Positions 1 through 8,793 of a DNA stretch of 13,724 nt are shown one piece after another. Within the stretch, counting starts at the first letter, position 1. Every line of letters begins with the position of its first letter. Location of the stretch: positions 1-13,724 of the forward strand of contig DYZF01000068.1 of assembly GCA_020741375.1 (NCBI GenBank), read 5' to 3'. The DNA comes from Tessaracoccus flavescens. GTDB lineage: Bacteria > Actinomycetota > Actinomycetes > Propionibacteriales > Propionibacteriaceae. Under the pieces are notes generated by a model. It was not told the origin of the DNA and searched no databases. It was given only the letters and a program-made list of their open reading frames with translations. The position numbers and the translations under genes are program-made.

Positions 1-979
1 CAACTGCGGCGGCCTGCTGACGCCGCTGGGCGATCCCCCGCTGTTCATGGGCTACCTGCGCGGCGTGCCCTTCGAGTGGACCTTCAACCTGCTGCCGGAG
101 TGGCTGTTCGTCAATGCTTTGACGCTGATCACGTACTTCGGATTGGACCACCTGCGCTACTCCCAGGAACGTCCCGAGGCGCTGCAGCGCGACGAATCGC
201 AGGTGGATCCCATCCGCGTCCACGGCAAGCTGAACTTCCTGTTCCTGGCCGTCATCATCGCGGCGGTCGCGCTCAACGTTCCCTCCCTCGATCTGCACGC
301 GATCGACGCGGGACATGCGACGGCGGCGTCGTGGATCCCCTGGCGCGAACTGCTGTTCATCGCGGCCTGCCTCGGTTCGTATTTCCTCGGCGACCGTTGG
401 GCGCGCAAGACCGGCAACCAGTTCACCTGGGGTCCGATTATTGAGGTGGCCGCGATCTTCGTCGGCATCTTCCTCACCATGATCCCTGCGCTCAAGTTCC
501 TCGGCCAGGTGGCACCAAAACTGCCCCTGAACGACATCACCTTCTTCCTGTTCTCCGGCGGCCTGTCCTCCGTCCTCGACAACGCGCCTACCTACGCTAC
601 GTTCTTCGAGATGGCAAGGGTCTTGGGTGAAACCTCGACAGACACTTTGGTTGCTGGAGTGCCCGAGTCCTACCTCGTTGCCATTAGCCTTGGAGCCGTG
701 TTCTGTGGCGCATTGACCTACATCGGCAATGGGCCGAACTTCATGGTTAAGGCCGTGGCTGAGAACTTCGGCGTCCCGATGCCGTCGTTCGGCGGGTACG
801 TGGTGAAGAGCTTCATGTTCCTCGTGCCGTCGCTGCTGGCCATGATGTGCCTCTTCATCGCCGAACAGTGGTGGGTGAAGGTGATCGGTGCCGTTCTCAC
901 GGCGGCCATCGTCGCGCGAGCGTTGTGGCTCGTGCTCAAGCACGGCAAGGCGAGCGCAGCCGCAGAACGCGACGCTTAA
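1..979 (+). CDS. NhaD/CitM-like sodium:proton antiporter, 3' part (5' end outside window)
   Basis: Integral membrane transporter of the ion transporter superfamily, probably a Na+/H+ antiporter; substrate not certain. The frame is open to the left edge: the first complete codon is at 2 and 325 sense codons are visible before TAA at 977-979, so ATG 47 is internal. The fragment opens with the half-site motif [14 protein letters not shown] second, symmetry-related half follows with [14 protein letters not shown] (codons around 190-205) and [10 protein letters not shown] (around 240). These paired re-entrant-loop motifs are typical of the NhaD/ArsB/CitM group. About eight hydrophobic segments can be seen, including [15 protein letters not shown] and [14 protein letters not shown]. 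The tail is short and charged. fhs follows after 38 nt on the same strand, so co-transcription is possible. Alternative reading: a carboxylate or arsenite transporter of the same superfamily. Family assignment is strong, ion specificity is inferred. Confidence 0.82.
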   Translation, partial: NCGGLLTPLGDPPLFMGYLRGVPFEWTFNLLPEWLFVNALTLITYFGLDHLRYSQERPEALQRDESQVDPIRVHGKLNFLFLAVIIAAVALNVPSLDLHAIDAGHATAASWIPWRELLFIAACLGSYFLGDRWARKTGNQFTWGPIIEVAAIFVGIFLTMIPALKFLGQVAPKLPLNDITFFLFSGGLSSVLDNAPTYATFFEMARVLGETSTDTLVAGVPESYLVAISLGAVFCGALTYIGNGPNFMVKAVAENFGVPMPSFGGYVVKSFMFLVPSLLAMMCLFIAEQWWVKVIGAVLTAAIVARALWLVLKHGKASAAAERDA

Positions 980-1017
980 CGAAACGCCACCCCCCTACCG
1001 CCGGGAGCAGCCGACTA

Positions 1018-2685
1018 ATGCCCACCGATATCCAGATTGCTCGCGCCGCAACGAAGCTGCCGATCACAGATGTCGCCCAGACCCTCCAACTGAACGCAGA
1101 CGACCTCATCCCCTTCGGCCACGACAAGGCCAAGGTGACTCACGCCGCCATGAGCGCCGTGCAGGATCGCCCGCGCGGGAATCTGGTCCTCGTGACCGCC
1201 ATCAGCCCCACGCCCGCCGGCGAGGGCAAGACCACCACTACCGTCGGGCTCGCCGACGGCCTCAACCGGATCGGGAAGCAGGCCACCGTCTGCATCCGCG
1301 AGGCCAGCCTCGGCCCCAACTTCGGCATGAAGGGTGGCGCCGCCGGAGGCGGGTACGCCCAGGTGGTGCCGATGGAGGACATGAACCTCCATTTCACCGG
1401 TGATTTTCACGCCGTCACCAGCGCTCACAATTTGCTGGCGGCCATCGTCGACAACCACATCCACTGGGGCAATCAACTCGACATCGACCCCCGCAAGATC
1501 AGCTGGCGACGCGTGCTCGACGTCAACGACCGCGCTCTGCGCGACATGATCGCCGGCCTCGGCGGCAAGCCAAACGGACACCCCCGCGAGACTGGCTTCG
1601 ACATCACCGCTGCCAGCGAAATCATGGCCATTCTGTGCCTCGCCAGCGACCTCGACGACCTGACCGCCAGACTGGCGCGGATCGTCGTCGCGGAGGACTT
1701 CGCCGGCAACCCGGTGACCGCCGGGCAGCTGGGAGCCGACGGCGCCCTGACCGTCCTGCTGAAGGACGCCCTGCAGCCCAACCTGGTGCAGACGCTGGAG
1801 AACAACCCTGCGTTGGTCCACGGCGGCCCGTTCGCCAACATCGCCCACGGCTGCAACTCGCTGGTCGCCACCCGAACCGCCCTGCACCTGTCGGACTACG
1901 TCATCACCGAGGCCGGCTTCGGCGCGGATCTTGGCGCGGAGAAGTTCTTCGACATCGTGTGCCGCACCGGCGGCTTCGAGCCCGACGCCGTCGTTCTGGT
2001 GGCGACGATCCGCGCGCTCAAGATGAACGGTGGCGTGAAGCTCGCCGACGTCGGCAGTGAGGACGTGGCCGCGGTCGTCGCCGGCTGCGCCAACTTGGCC
2101 CGTCACGTGGAGAATCTTCGGCTCTACGGGGTCCCCCTCGTGGTGGCCATCAACCACTTCGACGGTGATTCCGAAGCCGAGGTGAAGGCGGTCAAGTCCT
2201 TCTGCGCCCGTCACGGAGTCAGTGCCGTCGTGTCGCGCCACTGGGCCGACGGCGGCGCCGGGGCCGAGGATTTGGCCAGAGCCGTCGTGGATCTGGTTGA
2301 GGCGCACGACGCCGAATTCCAGGTGCTGTATCCGTCGGACACTCCGCTGGCCAGCAAGATCGAGGCCGTCGGGAAGCGAATCTATCGAGCGGAATCGGTG
2401 TACCTGCCGAGCGCGGTGAAGAAGAAGCTCGCCCGCTGGGAGGAACTGGGCTTCGGCAATCTGCCGGTGTGCTTGGCCAAGACGCAGTACTCGTTCACGG
2501 CAGACGCCAAGCTCCTCGGAGCTCCTGAGGGGCACGAGATCCCGATCCGCGACGTCCGGTTGTCGGCCGGCGCTGGGTTCGTGGTCGCGTTGTGCGGCGA
2601 GATCACGACGATGCCCGGACTCCCTCGCCATCCTGCGGCCGAGAGCATTCGGCTCGAGGACGGCGAGGTCGTAGGCCTCTTCTGA
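1018..2685 (+). CDS. fhs: Formate-tetrahydrofolate ligase
   Basis: Cytosolic enzyme that joins formate to tetrahydrofolate using ATP, giving 10-formyl-tetrahydrofolate for purine and formyl-Met synthesis. The product is 555 aa, the usual length for the family. ATG 1018 is chosen because a GGGAG lies 11 nt upstream (1002-1006) and the product begins as family members do; the frame is open further upstream to 847, but that part overlaps the antiporter gene. Visible signatures: the P-loop-like [10 protein letters not shown] at residues 66-75, then [20 protein letters not shown] around residues 97-116, followed by [19 protein letters not shown]. Those are the two classic formyltetrahydrofolate synthetase signatures. 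The gene is convergent with the GH10 gene, with 12 bp between stop codons. A long open antisense frame across the gene is a codon-bias shadow. Function is secure. Confidence 0.97.
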   Translation: MPTDIQIARAATKLPITDVAQTLQLNADDLIPFGHDKAKVTHAAMSAVQDRPRGNLVLVTAISPTPAGEGKTTTTVGLADGLNRIGKQATVCIREASLGPNFGMKGGAAGGGYAQVVPMEDMNLHFTGDFHAVTSAHNLLAAIVDNHIHWGNQLDIDPRKISWRRVLDVNDRALRDMIAGLGGKPNGHPRETGFDITAASEIMAILCLASDLDDLTARLARIVVAEDFAGNPVTAGQLGADGALTVLLKDALQPNLVQTLENNPALVHGGPFANIAHGCNSLVATRTALHLSDYVITEAGFGADLGAEKFFDIVCRTGGFEPDAVVLVATIRALKMNGGVKLADVGSEDVAAVVAGCANLARHVENLRLYGVPLVVAINHFDGDSEAEVKAVKSFCARHGVSAVVSRHWADGGAGAEDLARAVVDLVEAHDAEFQVLYPSDTPLASKIEAVGKRIYRAESVYLPSAVKKKLARWEELGFGNLPVCLAKTQYSFTADAKLLGAPEGHEIPIRDVRLSAGAGFVVALCGEITTMPGLPRHPAAESIRLEDGEVVGLF

Positions 2686-2702
2686 GTTCAGCTGAGTTCA
2701 GC
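2682..2702. repeat. 10-bp perfect tandem duplication spanning both convergent stop codons
   Basis: The unit CTGAGTTCAG occurs twice back to back (2682-2691 and 2692-2701), and one more base matches the period. The first copy contains the fhs stop TGA (2683-2685); the second contains the GH10 stop (TCA on plus, 2698-2700). Each unit is nearly palindromic. In plus-strand RNA the 20-mer could form an 8-bp stem with two G-U pairs and an AGCU loop, but no U-run follows, so it is not a convincing intrinsic terminator. It occupies the whole 12-bp intergenic gap. Confidence 0.8.
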
Positions 2703-3909
2703 CGAGCGTGAGTTCGACCGGACCGTTGTCTCCGCTGAGCGTGACGTCGGCCGTCGCGGAACCTGCGGTGATCAGGTAGTCGCCTGCCCAGCCGTCGAAC
2801 TGGACGATGCCTTGTGCGTCTGTGCGCAGCGTCGTTGGCTTCACCCACCACTCGTCCTTGATGAGCCGACGCAGCGTCTCGTAGGCGGGCTTGGGGCGCC
2901 CATCGGCGAGGACCAGGCCACCGGGGGCGCCCAACCACGCGTCGTGATCCGTGATGCCCCAGTACGTGATCGCCTCCACCGACGGATGGGAGGTGAGCGT
3001 GCGGTAGTGGCGTTCGATCTCGTCCGCCTGACGCGCCTCGCCCTCGGGCGTCGACGGCCAGTGCTCCACCTGCCAGTCGTTGAGGTCGACGATGTGTTCC
3101 GGCATGAGGTCGCCGGACAGCAGCGTGGTCTCGGTGAAGTGGATCGGGAGTCCGTACCGGGCGAAGCGCTCGAGGATAGCGTTGGTCTTCTCTTCGCCCC
3201 AGTAGCCCTGATGCATGTGGCTCTGGAGTCCGAGCACGTCCAACTTGATGCCGGCCTCGAGAACGCCCTCGATCAGGCACTCGTAGGCGGTGGACATGTC
3301 GAAATCGTTGAGCAGGAGCGTGGCGCTGGGATTGGCGGCGCGTGCCTCGTCGAACGCGAGACGGATGGTGGCCAGGCGTCCCAGATCCATGCAGAGCTCG
3401 GTGACGCCGTTGGGTTCCTTGTCGAAGACGGGCATGATCACCACTTCGTTGATGGCGTCCCATGTGTCGATGAGGCCGGCGAAGTCTGAGACGTCGCGGC
3501 GGATGCGCTCCCGCTGGATCTGCTCGATCTCACGGACGTCGAGGCCGACGAGCCACGGCGCGCACACCGTGTGCCACACGAGCGGATGGCCCTTGAGCGC
3601 TACTCCCCTGTCCCTGAACCAGCGGGCGGTGGCGAGCATGCGTTCTGTCTGCGGCTTGCCGCGTTCCGGTTCGAACTGGCCCCAGTAGAACGGCAGCGTG
3701 GCGGTGTTGAAGACGTCGAGGTAGAGCTCGGCCAGGTGCTCGAGGTCGATCTCCGAGGCGCAGCCGTTGGCCAGCGGAATGAAGTCGAATCCGATGTTGC
3801 CGAAGCCGAAGGCGTGTTTGGTCTGTTCGACGACGATGTCGCGGTCGGCGGCGGGTGAGCCGTCGGCGGTCAAGACCTTGAGTTGGTGAAGTGACGAGCG
3901 TGAGGTCAT
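2698..3909 (-). CDS. Cytosolic GH10 family glycoside hydrolase (endo-1,4-beta-xylanase-like)
   Basis: Retaining beta-glycosidase of family GH10, expected to cut beta-1,4-xylan or xylo-oligosaccharides; the exact substrate is inferred. The product is 403 aa from ATG 3909. An N-terminal segment (1-40) ends in KHAFGFGNIG. The TIM barrel follows, with HPLVWH at 108-113, the acid/base Glu155 in WDAINEV, the nucleophile Glu260 in IHFTETT, and the late-strand tryptophan in YWGITDHDAW (316-325). Residues 355-403 look like a small beta-rich appendage. There is no signal peptide or membrane segment, so the enzyme should act inside the cell on imported oligosaccharides. No transporter or regulator gene lies beside it. 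The ATG has no Shine-Dalgarno but sits 6 nt after a -10-like CATAAT, suggesting a leaderless mRNA. A GTG at 3942 is in frame but lies at the edge of the palindrome and is less likely. Confidence 0.9.
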   Translation of the reverse strand: MTSRSSLHQLKVLTADGSPAADRDIVVEQTKHAFGFGNIGFDFIPLANGCASEIDLEHLAELYLDVFNTATLPFYWGQFEPERGKPQTERMLATARWFRDRGVALKGHPLVWHTVCAPWLVGLDVREIEQIQRERIRRDVSDFAGLIDTWDAINEVVIMPVFDKEPNGVTELCMDLGRLATIRLAFDEARAANPSATLLLNDFDMSTAYECLIEGVLEAGIKLDVLGLQSHMHQGYWGEEKTNAILERFARYGLPIHFTETTLLSGDLMPEHIVDLNDWQVEHWPSTPEGEARQADEIERHYRTLTSHPSVEAITYWGITDHDAWLGAPGGLVLADGRPKPAYETLRRLIKDEWWVKPTTLRTDAQGIVQFDGWAGDYLITAGSATADVTLSGDNGPVELTLG

Positions 3910-3915
3910 GACATC

Positions 3916-3939
3916 ATTATGTATCACGACGCTACATAA
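3916..3939 (-). promoter_or_regulatory. Palindromic operator candidate overlapping a leaderless promoter of the GH10 gene
   Basis: A perfect 7-bp inverted repeat, TTATGTA-N9-TACATAA, occupies 3917-3939 and is strikingly AT-rich for this genome. On the minus strand its promoter-distal arm overlaps CATAAT (3921-3916), a good -10 hexamer that ends 6 nt before ATG 3909. No convincing -35 is found at 16-19 nt spacing. The layout fits a repressor or activator site controlling the glycosidase. The cognate regulator is not in the window and the motif does not match an operator I can name. Confidence 0.55.
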
Positions 3940-4009
3940 CACCCATGATTCTGAAGCCTTGCACCCGATGTCGGGAAATGACTGAAGTGCACGTGGGATG
4001 CACGACTCG

Positions 4010-4043
4010 AAAAAGGCGGCTCCAGATCTCTCTGAAACCGCCT
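4010..4043 (-). terminator. Rho-independent terminator after tRNA-Pro
   Basis: Read on the minus strand, AGGCGGTTTCAGA pairs along 13 positions (11 Watson-Crick, 2 G-U) with TCTGGAGCCGCCT around a GAGA tetraloop, and TTTT follows directly (plus-strand A-run 4010-4013). The hairpin begins 21 nt past the tRNA 3' end. It should stop transcripts from tRNA-Pro, and any read-through from der, before the GH10 promoter. Confidence 0.88.
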
Positions 4044-4063
4044 CTGACTAGGTATTTCACCAG

Positions 4064-4137
<74 letters not shown>

Positions 4138-4198
4138 CCGTCGCCATCAGGCAACTCGCATAGCTTAGCGATTCTTCGCCGCGCGCGCACATCGAGGC

Positions 4199-5530
4199 TC
4201 AGGCGCGGTCCTTGTGCTTCGTGCGGGCGCGGATCTCGACGTGAACCGGGCTTCCCTCGAAGCCGAAATCCTCGCGCAGACGGCGTTCGATGAAGCGCAC
4301 GTACGTGTCGTCGAACTGGCCGCTGGTGAACAGTGCGAACGTGGGCGGGCAGTTCTGGGCCTGCGTGCCGAAGAGGATGCGCGGCTGCTTGCCCCCACGC
4401 ACAGGGTGCGGGTGGGCGGCGGCCAAGCGCCCCAGGAAGGCGTTGAGCTTGCCGGTGGAGATTCGGGTCTCCCAGCCCGCGGCCGCCGTCTCGATCGCCT
4501 TGGAGATCTTGTCGACGTTGCGTCCGGTCAGGGCGGAGATGTTGACGGTCGGCGCCCACCGCCAACCGGTGAGGTCGCGCTCGATCTCGCGCTCGAGGTA
4601 CTTGCGGCGCTCCTCGTCGGTGAGATCCCACTTGTTGAAGGCGATGACCAGCGCGCGGCCTGCGTCTTCGATGCTGTTGAGGATGCGCAGATCCTGATCG
4701 GTGACCGGCTCAGAGGCGTCGATCACCATGATGCACACCTCGGCGCGCTCGATGGCACCCTGGGTGCGGAGGCTGGCGTAGTACTCGTGCCCACTGGCTT
4801 CCTTCACGCGACGGCGAATGCCGGCGGTGTCGATGAGGCGGTAGATCTGGCCACCTACCTCGACGATCTCGTCGACGGGGTCCACCGTCGTGCCCGAGAT
4901 GTCGGAGACCACCACGCGCTGCTGGTCGGCGAGCTTGTTGAGCAGCGACGACTTACCGACGTTCGGCTTGCCGACGATCGCGACGCGGCGGGGACCAGCC
5001 TCTTCGACGTCTTGCTCCTTCGGCGCCTCCGGCAGGGCGGCGAGCAGGGCATCCAAGAGGTCGCCGCTCCCCCGGCCATGCATCGCTGAGACGGCGTAGG
5101 GCTCGCCCAAGCCAAGGTTCCACATGGTGGCGGCCATCGCCTCATGGCGCTGATCGTCCACCTTGTTGGCGGCCAGAATCACCGGCTTCTTCGAGCGGCG
5201 CAGCACTCGGACGACAGCCTCATCCTCATCGAGGGTGCCGACGGTGGCGTCGACTACGAACAGCACGGCGTCAGCCATGGAAATGGCCAGTTCGGCCTGC
5301 TCGGCGATCTGCGCGGCCATGCCCTTGGCGTCGGAGACCCAGCCGCCGGTATCGACGAGCACGAACTCCTTGCCGTTCCAGTTGGCGTCGTAGGACACCC
5401 TGTCGCGAGTCACGCCGGGCTGATCCTGCACGACGGCCTCACGTCGGCCCAGAATGCGGTTGACCAACGTGGACTTGCCGACGTTGGGACGTCCGACGAC
5501 CGCCACAACCGGCTTAACAGGCTCGCTCAC
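4199..5530 (-). CDS. der: Ribosome biogenesis GTPase Der (EngA)
   Basis: Essential tandem GTPase that helps 50S ribosomal subunit maturation. The product is 443 aa when started at GTG 5530, chosen for the AGGAG 5 nt upstream (5540-5536) and the start [18 protein letters not shown] 5560 and ATG 5590 are in frame but lack a ribosome-binding site. G domain 1: P-loop GRPNVGKS at 13-20, DTGG at 60-63, NKVD at 122-125. G domain 2: GKPNVGKS at 187-194, DTAG at 234-237, NKWD at 299-302. The C-terminal KH-like domain runs from about 355 and includes PPTFALF. The length is normal. It is downstream of cmk by 84 nt, and cmk-der adjacency is common in Actinomycetota, so it probably belongs to the same operon. 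Confidence 0.97.
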   Translation of the reverse strand: MSEPVKPVVAVVGRPNVGKSTLVNRILGRREAVVQDQPGVTRDRVSYDANWNGKEFVLVDTGGWVSDAKGMAAQIAEQAELAISMADAVLFVVDATVGTLDEDEAVVRVLRRSKKPVILAANKVDDQRHEAMAATMWNLGLGEPYAVSAMHGRGSGDLLDALLAALPEAPKEQDVEEAGPRRVAIVGKPNVGKSSLLNKLADQQRVVVSDISGTTVDPVDEIVEVGGQIYRLIDTAGIRRRVKEASGHEYYASLRTQGAIERAEVCIMVIDASEPVTDQDLRILNSIEDAGRALVIAFNKWDLTDEERRKYLEREIERDLTGWRWAPTVNISALTGRNVDKISKAIETAAAGWETRISTGKLNAFLGRLAAAHPHPVRGGKQPRILFGTQAQNCPPTFALFTSGQFDDTYVRFIERRLREDFGFEGSPVHVEIRARTKHKDRA

Positions 5531-5535
5531 GAGGG

Positions 5536-5540
5536 CTCCT
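5536..5540 (-). promoter_or_regulatory. Shine-Dalgarno site fixing the der start
   Basis: AGGAG on the minus strand, 5 nt before GTG 5530. It favours this start over the upstream in-frame ATG codons at 5560 and 5590, neither of which has a purine-rich leader. Confidence 0.7.
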
Positions 5541-5614
5541 TCTCCATGCGGATTGTCCATGCTATCGCGAGCGGGCAACGTCGCGCCCATCCGACGAGCG
5601 CGCGCAACCGTCGC

Positions 5615-6265
5615 TTACGGCAGCAGTTCGATGATTCGGGCCACCACTTCGTCCGGTGACAAGAACGTGGAATCGATCACGGTCACACCCTCGGCGGCGT
5701 CGGTGAAGTTCGAGACCGTCGAATCATCGCGGTCGCGGCGCAGCACCTGGTCGGTGACCTCCGCCTCGTTCGCCTTGCCCGCAACCTCGGCCGCCCGGCG
5801 AGCGACGCGCGCCGCAGGATCGGCGACGAGCAACACCCGCACGTCGGCGTCGGGCGCGACGACAGTGGTGATGTCGCGGCCCTCGACGACGATGTCGCGG
5901 TGATGCTGATCGATCACGGTGCGCATCATGGCGGTCAGCAGACGCCGCACGTCGAGATTGGTGGCCACCGACGACACCGCGGCGGAGATGCGCGGTTCGC
6001 GGATCTCGTCGGTGACATCGGTGCCGTTGATCGAGAACCGCGGCGAGTCTGGCGTGGTGTCGCAGATCAGATCAGCGGTCGCGACGAGGCGGGTCACCTG
6101 TGCGGCGTCGGCACCGTCGGGAAATCGGCGGAGGTACTCCGTGGTGGCGGCGCGGTACATGGCGCCGGTGTCGAGGTAGCCGAGGCCGAGCTTGTTGGCC
6201 AACAGCTTCGCCGTCGTGGACTTGCCGGACCCGCTCGGTCCGTCGATCGCGATCAATCTGCTCAT
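5615..6265 (-). CDS. cmk: Cytidylate kinase
   Basis: Phosphorylates CMP and dCMP with ATP, recycling pyrimidine nucleotides for RNA, DNA and lipid synthesis; cytosolic. The product is 216 aa, near the normal length of about 220-230. Visible features: P-loop GPSGSGKST at 9-17, the CMP-binding DTGAMYRA at 32-39, VVEGRDI at 126-132, and the lid-like arginine motif RRDRDDS at 176-182. ATG 6265 is chosen: it is preceded by GAGGGAG with 6-nt spacing and overlaps the tyrA stop in an ATGA. An in-frame start at 6292 would add nine unrelated residues. It is followed by der after 84 nt. Function is secure. Confidence 0.97.
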   Translation of the reverse strand: MSRLIAIDGPSGSGKSTTAKLLANKLGLGYLDTGAMYRAATTEYLRRFPDGADAAQVTRLVATADLICDTTPDSPRFSINGTDVTDEIREPRISAAVSSVATNLDVRRLLTAMMRTVIDQHHRDIVVEGRDITTVVAPDADVRVLLVADPAARVARRAAEVAGKANEAEVTDQVLRRDRDDSTVSNFTDAAEGVTVIDSTFLSPDEVVARIIELLP

Positions 6266-7338
6266 TGCCCACTCCCTCTGTGCGAAGCCCACGCCTGCCA
6301 GCCTGCCTCGACGATCTTGCCCTTCAATCGCTCGGCCACGTCGCTCTCAACCGAGATGGACAGGTAGCCGACCTCGCGGATCGGATCGTGCGTCAGTTCG
6401 AAGTCTTCCACGTTGAATCCGGCCTCGCCGATGTCGGTGAACAGGCGCGCCAAGGCGCGCGGCTCGTCGGGGATCTCGACGGTGACCTGCAGCAGGTCTA
6501 GCGGCCCCTGACCGTGCTTGCCCACCAAGGCGTGGGCGCCGTTCTGCCCGAGGGCAAGGAACCGCTCCAGGTCTTCGGGCTGCTCCAGCACTGAAATGAG
6601 GTGCTGCAAGTCGGCCGCGACCTCCTGCAACTCGTGACGCACAGCTTCGGCGTTGGACGTGAGGATCTGGCGCCACAGGCCGGGATCGGAGCCGGCGATG
6701 CGGGTGACGTCGCGGATGCCCTGGCCGGCCAGCCGGAGGTTGCTCGTGGGCACTTCTCGCAGATGGCTCGCCGTGAGGATGCTCATCAGGTGCGGGACAT
6801 GGCTGACCTGCGCCACGGCCTCGTCGTGCTCGTCCGGGGGCATAGTCACCACTCGGGCGCCAACGTCGACGGCGAGCCGTTCGATCAGCGCGACATCATC
6901 GGGCCGGTTTCCCTCAACCGGGGTGACCACCCAGGTGCGATCGCGGAACAAGTCACCCGACGCGGTGAGCGGTCCTGTCAACTGCGAACCGGCCATCGGG
7001 TGCGAGCCGACGTAGCGTCGGTGCTCGGGGGCCAGGCCCACGACGGCGGCCAGGATCGGCGCCTTCACCGAGCCCACGTCGGTCACGACGGCCCGCGGGA
7101 ACTTCTCCAGCACCTCCGCGACCAGCGCGGGGATCGCGTCGGGCGGGGTCGCGACCACGACGATGTCCGGATCGTCAGTGGCCTCGTCGGACACCTGACC
7201 GGCGCCGCGCACTGCCGCGACCCGGGCGTGCGACGGAACGATGTCCCACAGGAGCACCTGGTACCCGGCGCGGGTGAGGGCGATGCCGAGCGACGATCCC
7301 ACCAGGCCGGCGCCGAGGATCAGAACGGAACTAGTCAC
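6262..7338 (-). CDS. tyrA: Prephenate dehydrogenase with C-terminal ACT domain
   Basis: Oxidises prephenate to 4-hydroxyphenylpyruvate in tyrosine synthesis; an arogenate substrate cannot be excluded from sequence. The product is 358 aa. The Rossmann motif GAGLVGSSLG is at 9-18, and the acidic Asp32 after the second strand suggests NAD+ rather than NADP+. TDVGSVK is at 86-92, GSHPMAG at 111-117, and the conserved histidines of VSHVPHL are at 180 and 183. An ACT domain (about 282-350, LLQVTVEIPDEPRALARLF...) implies feedback control, most likely by tyrosine. The GTG start at 7338 has GGGAG 6 nt upstream and overlaps the end of prcA by 8 nt; the stop overlaps cmk by 4 nt. tyrA-cmk-der is a common actinobacterial order. 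The proteasome genes just upstream are unusual partners. Confidence 0.95.
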   Translation of the reverse strand: MTSSVLILGAGLVGSSLGIALTRAGYQVLLWDIVPSHARVAAVRGAGQVSDEATDDPDIVVVATPPDAIPALVAEVLEKFPRAVVTDVGSVKAPILAAVVGLAPEHRRYVGSHPMAGSQLTGPLTASGDLFRDRTWVVTPVEGNRPDDVALIERLAVDVGARVVTMPPDEHDEAVAQVSHVPHLMSILTASHLREVPTSNLRLAGQGIRDVTRIAGSDPGLWRQILTSNAEAVRHELQEVAADLQHLISVLEQPEDLERFLALGQNGAHALVGKHGQGPLDLLQVTVEIPDEPRALARLFTDIGEAGFNVEDFELTHDPIREVGYLSISVESDVAERLKGKIVEAGWQAWASHRGSGQ

Positions 7339-8002
7339 GCCGCACTCCCAAGGCCGCGACCTCGGTGGGCGTCAGCCGGCGGAACGTGCGACGACGGGGG
7401 ACGTCGCGTTCCAGCACGGCCACCTCGAGCTTGGTGGAGCCCAACGCGTTGCCGGCGAGCCGGACCGCGTCGGTGAGGGGCGCATCCGGGTTGAAGCCAT
7501 CTCGAACGATCGCCGCCACCCGCTCGGCGTCGCCACCGATCACCGCCAGCTGCTGCTCGTCGGTGATCACGCCGTCGTAGCTGATCCGGTAGAGCACGTC
7601 ATCGGCAGGATCCTCGGCGAGCTCCGCGACGATCAGCTCCACCTCGAACGGCTTCTCTGCGGCGGACGAAAACGCCCCGCCGAGCAGTTGCGAGTATGCG
7701 CCGGCCAGGCTGCGACCGGTGACGTCGCGCCGGTCGTAGGAATATCCGCGTAGATCCGCGTGGCGGATGCCGGCGATGCGCAGCTGCTCGAACTCGTTGT
7801 AGCGGCCGACCGCGGCAAACCCGATCCGGTCGTAGATTTCCGCCACCTTGTTCAGCGTCGTGGAGTGGTTGTCGGCGACCAGGGCGATGCCGCCGGCGTA
7901 GCGGAGGACGACGACGGCGCGGCCCCGGGCGATGCCCTTGCGCGAGAACTCGGCCCGGTCCAGCATCTGCTGCTCGGGCGAGACGTAGAACGGCATGCTC
8001 AC
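7331..8002 (-). CDS. prcA: 20S proteasome alpha subunit
   Basis: Forms the outer alpha rings of the 20S core protease and gates substrate entry; it is not catalytic. The product is 223 aa. The start [12 protein letters not shown] matches the mycobacterial PrcA start (MSFPYFISPEQ), which supports GTG 8002, preceded by AGGGGAG 7 nt upstream. Other family signs are [30 protein letters not shown] and [13 protein letters not shown]. The C-terminus ends at about [14 protein letters not shown], so the long hydrophilic tail of mycobacterial PrcA (about 248 aa) is missing. It overlaps prcB by 4 nt (GTGA) and tyrA by 8 nt, so translation is probably coupled to both. No ATPase, Dop, Pup or PafA gene is present in the window. 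Confidence 0.96.
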   Translation of the reverse strand: MSMPFYVSPEQQMLDRAEFSRKGIARGRAVVVLRYAGGIALVADNHSTTLNKVAEIYDRIGFAAVGRYNEFEQLRIAGIRHADLRGYSYDRRDVTGRSLAGAYSQLLGGAFSSAAEKPFEVELIVAELAEDPADDVLYRISYDGVITDEQQLAVIGGDAERVAAIVRDGFNPDAPLTDAVRLAGNALGSTKLEVAVLERDVPRRRTFRRLTPTEVAALGVRRD

Positions 8003-8793
8003 AGCGCGGCTCCCCTCGGTCCGTCGGGACGGCCACTGCGGGCGGTGACGATGGCTTCAGCCAGTTCGCGCACCCCGGCCTCCGACCAGCGGGCGACCCC
8101 GTCGGCCGATGCCCGCATGACCAGCGGGAAGATGCCGCGGGTGAGATCGAGTCCAGAGGTCGCGGAATCGTCGTCGGCGGCGTCGTACAGTGATTGGAGC
8201 AGCGACAGCACGGCCGTGCGCTCGTCCGCCGCCGGGTCGTGCAGCTTCTTGAGGGCACCGCGGGCGAAGGCCGCCCCGGAGCCGACGGAGCAGAAATCGT
8301 GCTCTTCGTAGCGCCCGCCGGTGGCGTCGTAGGAGAACATGCGTCCGCGCTGAGCACGCTCGTCCCAGCCGATGAACAGCGGCAGCACGACGAGCCCCTG
8401 CATGGCCTGTGACAGGTTCCCGCGCAGCAGTGCCCCAAGCCGGTTGGCCTTGCCGTCGAAGCTGAGGCGGGTGCCCTCGATCTTCTCGAAGTGTTCGAGC
8501 TCCACCTGGAACAGGCGCACCAGTTCGACGGCGATTCCCGCCACACCTGCAACGCCGATGATCGAGTGATCGTCCGCCCCAAACACCTTCTCGATGTCGC
8601 GCATCGCGATGGCCGAACCCATCGTGGCGCGCCGATCGCCGGCCATCACGACGCCGTCGGCATAGCGTGCCGCGACGATGGTGGTGCCGTGTACCGCGGG
8701 CAGGGCGTCCGAGGCCGCCGACGGCAGCGCATCGGGGGCCGCCACGCGCAGAAACTCCGCGAACGATGGGCTCTGGTTGGGCAACTGACTCAC
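7999..8793 (-). CDS. prcB: 20S proteasome beta subunit (Thr protease precursor)
   Basis: Catalytic subunit of the 20S proteasome core, made as a precursor that self-cleaves to expose an N-terminal threonine. From GTG 8793 it is 264 aa. The processing site is G36/T37 in VHGTTIVA, giving a 36-residue propeptide and a mature chain of about 228 aa. In mature numbering Thr1, Asp17 (AGDRR) and Lys33 (IEKVF), the catalytic set, are all present. [11 protein letters not shown] and [21 protein letters not shown] are further family marks. The start is uncertain: AGGAGG directly touches the GTG with no spacing, while TTG 8784 (codon 4) is 9 nt away. The start region is shared with the opposite-strand DUF3054 promoter. 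It overlaps prcA by 4 nt. Confidence 0.96.
   Translation of the reverse strand: MSQLPNQSPSFAEFLRVAAPDALPSAASDALPAVHGTTIVAARYADGVVMAGDRRATMGSAIAMRDIEKVFGADDHSIIGVAGVAGIAVELVRLFQVELEHFEKIEGTRLSFDGKANRLGALLRGNLSQAMQGLVVLPLFIGWDERAQRGRMFSYDATGGRYEEHDFCSVGSGAAFARGALKKLHDPAADERTAVLSLLQSLYDAADDDSATSGLDLTRGIFPLVMRASADGVARWSEAGVRELAEAIVTARSGRPDGPRGAAL

Noticed and set aside
1015..2631. A 538-codon open frame antisense to fhs
   Set aside because: It has a low-complexity composition rich in D, V, G, R and H with no domain, and lies opposite a certain gene. It is a high-GC codon-position shadow.
3964..4003. Short inverted repeats CCCGA-TG-TCGGG (3964-3975) and GTGCA-N7-TGCAC (3987-4003) in the gap upstream of the GH10 gene
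   Set aside because: Arms are only 5 bp, no U-run or conserved motif accompanies them, and such repeats are common by chance in GC-rich DNA.
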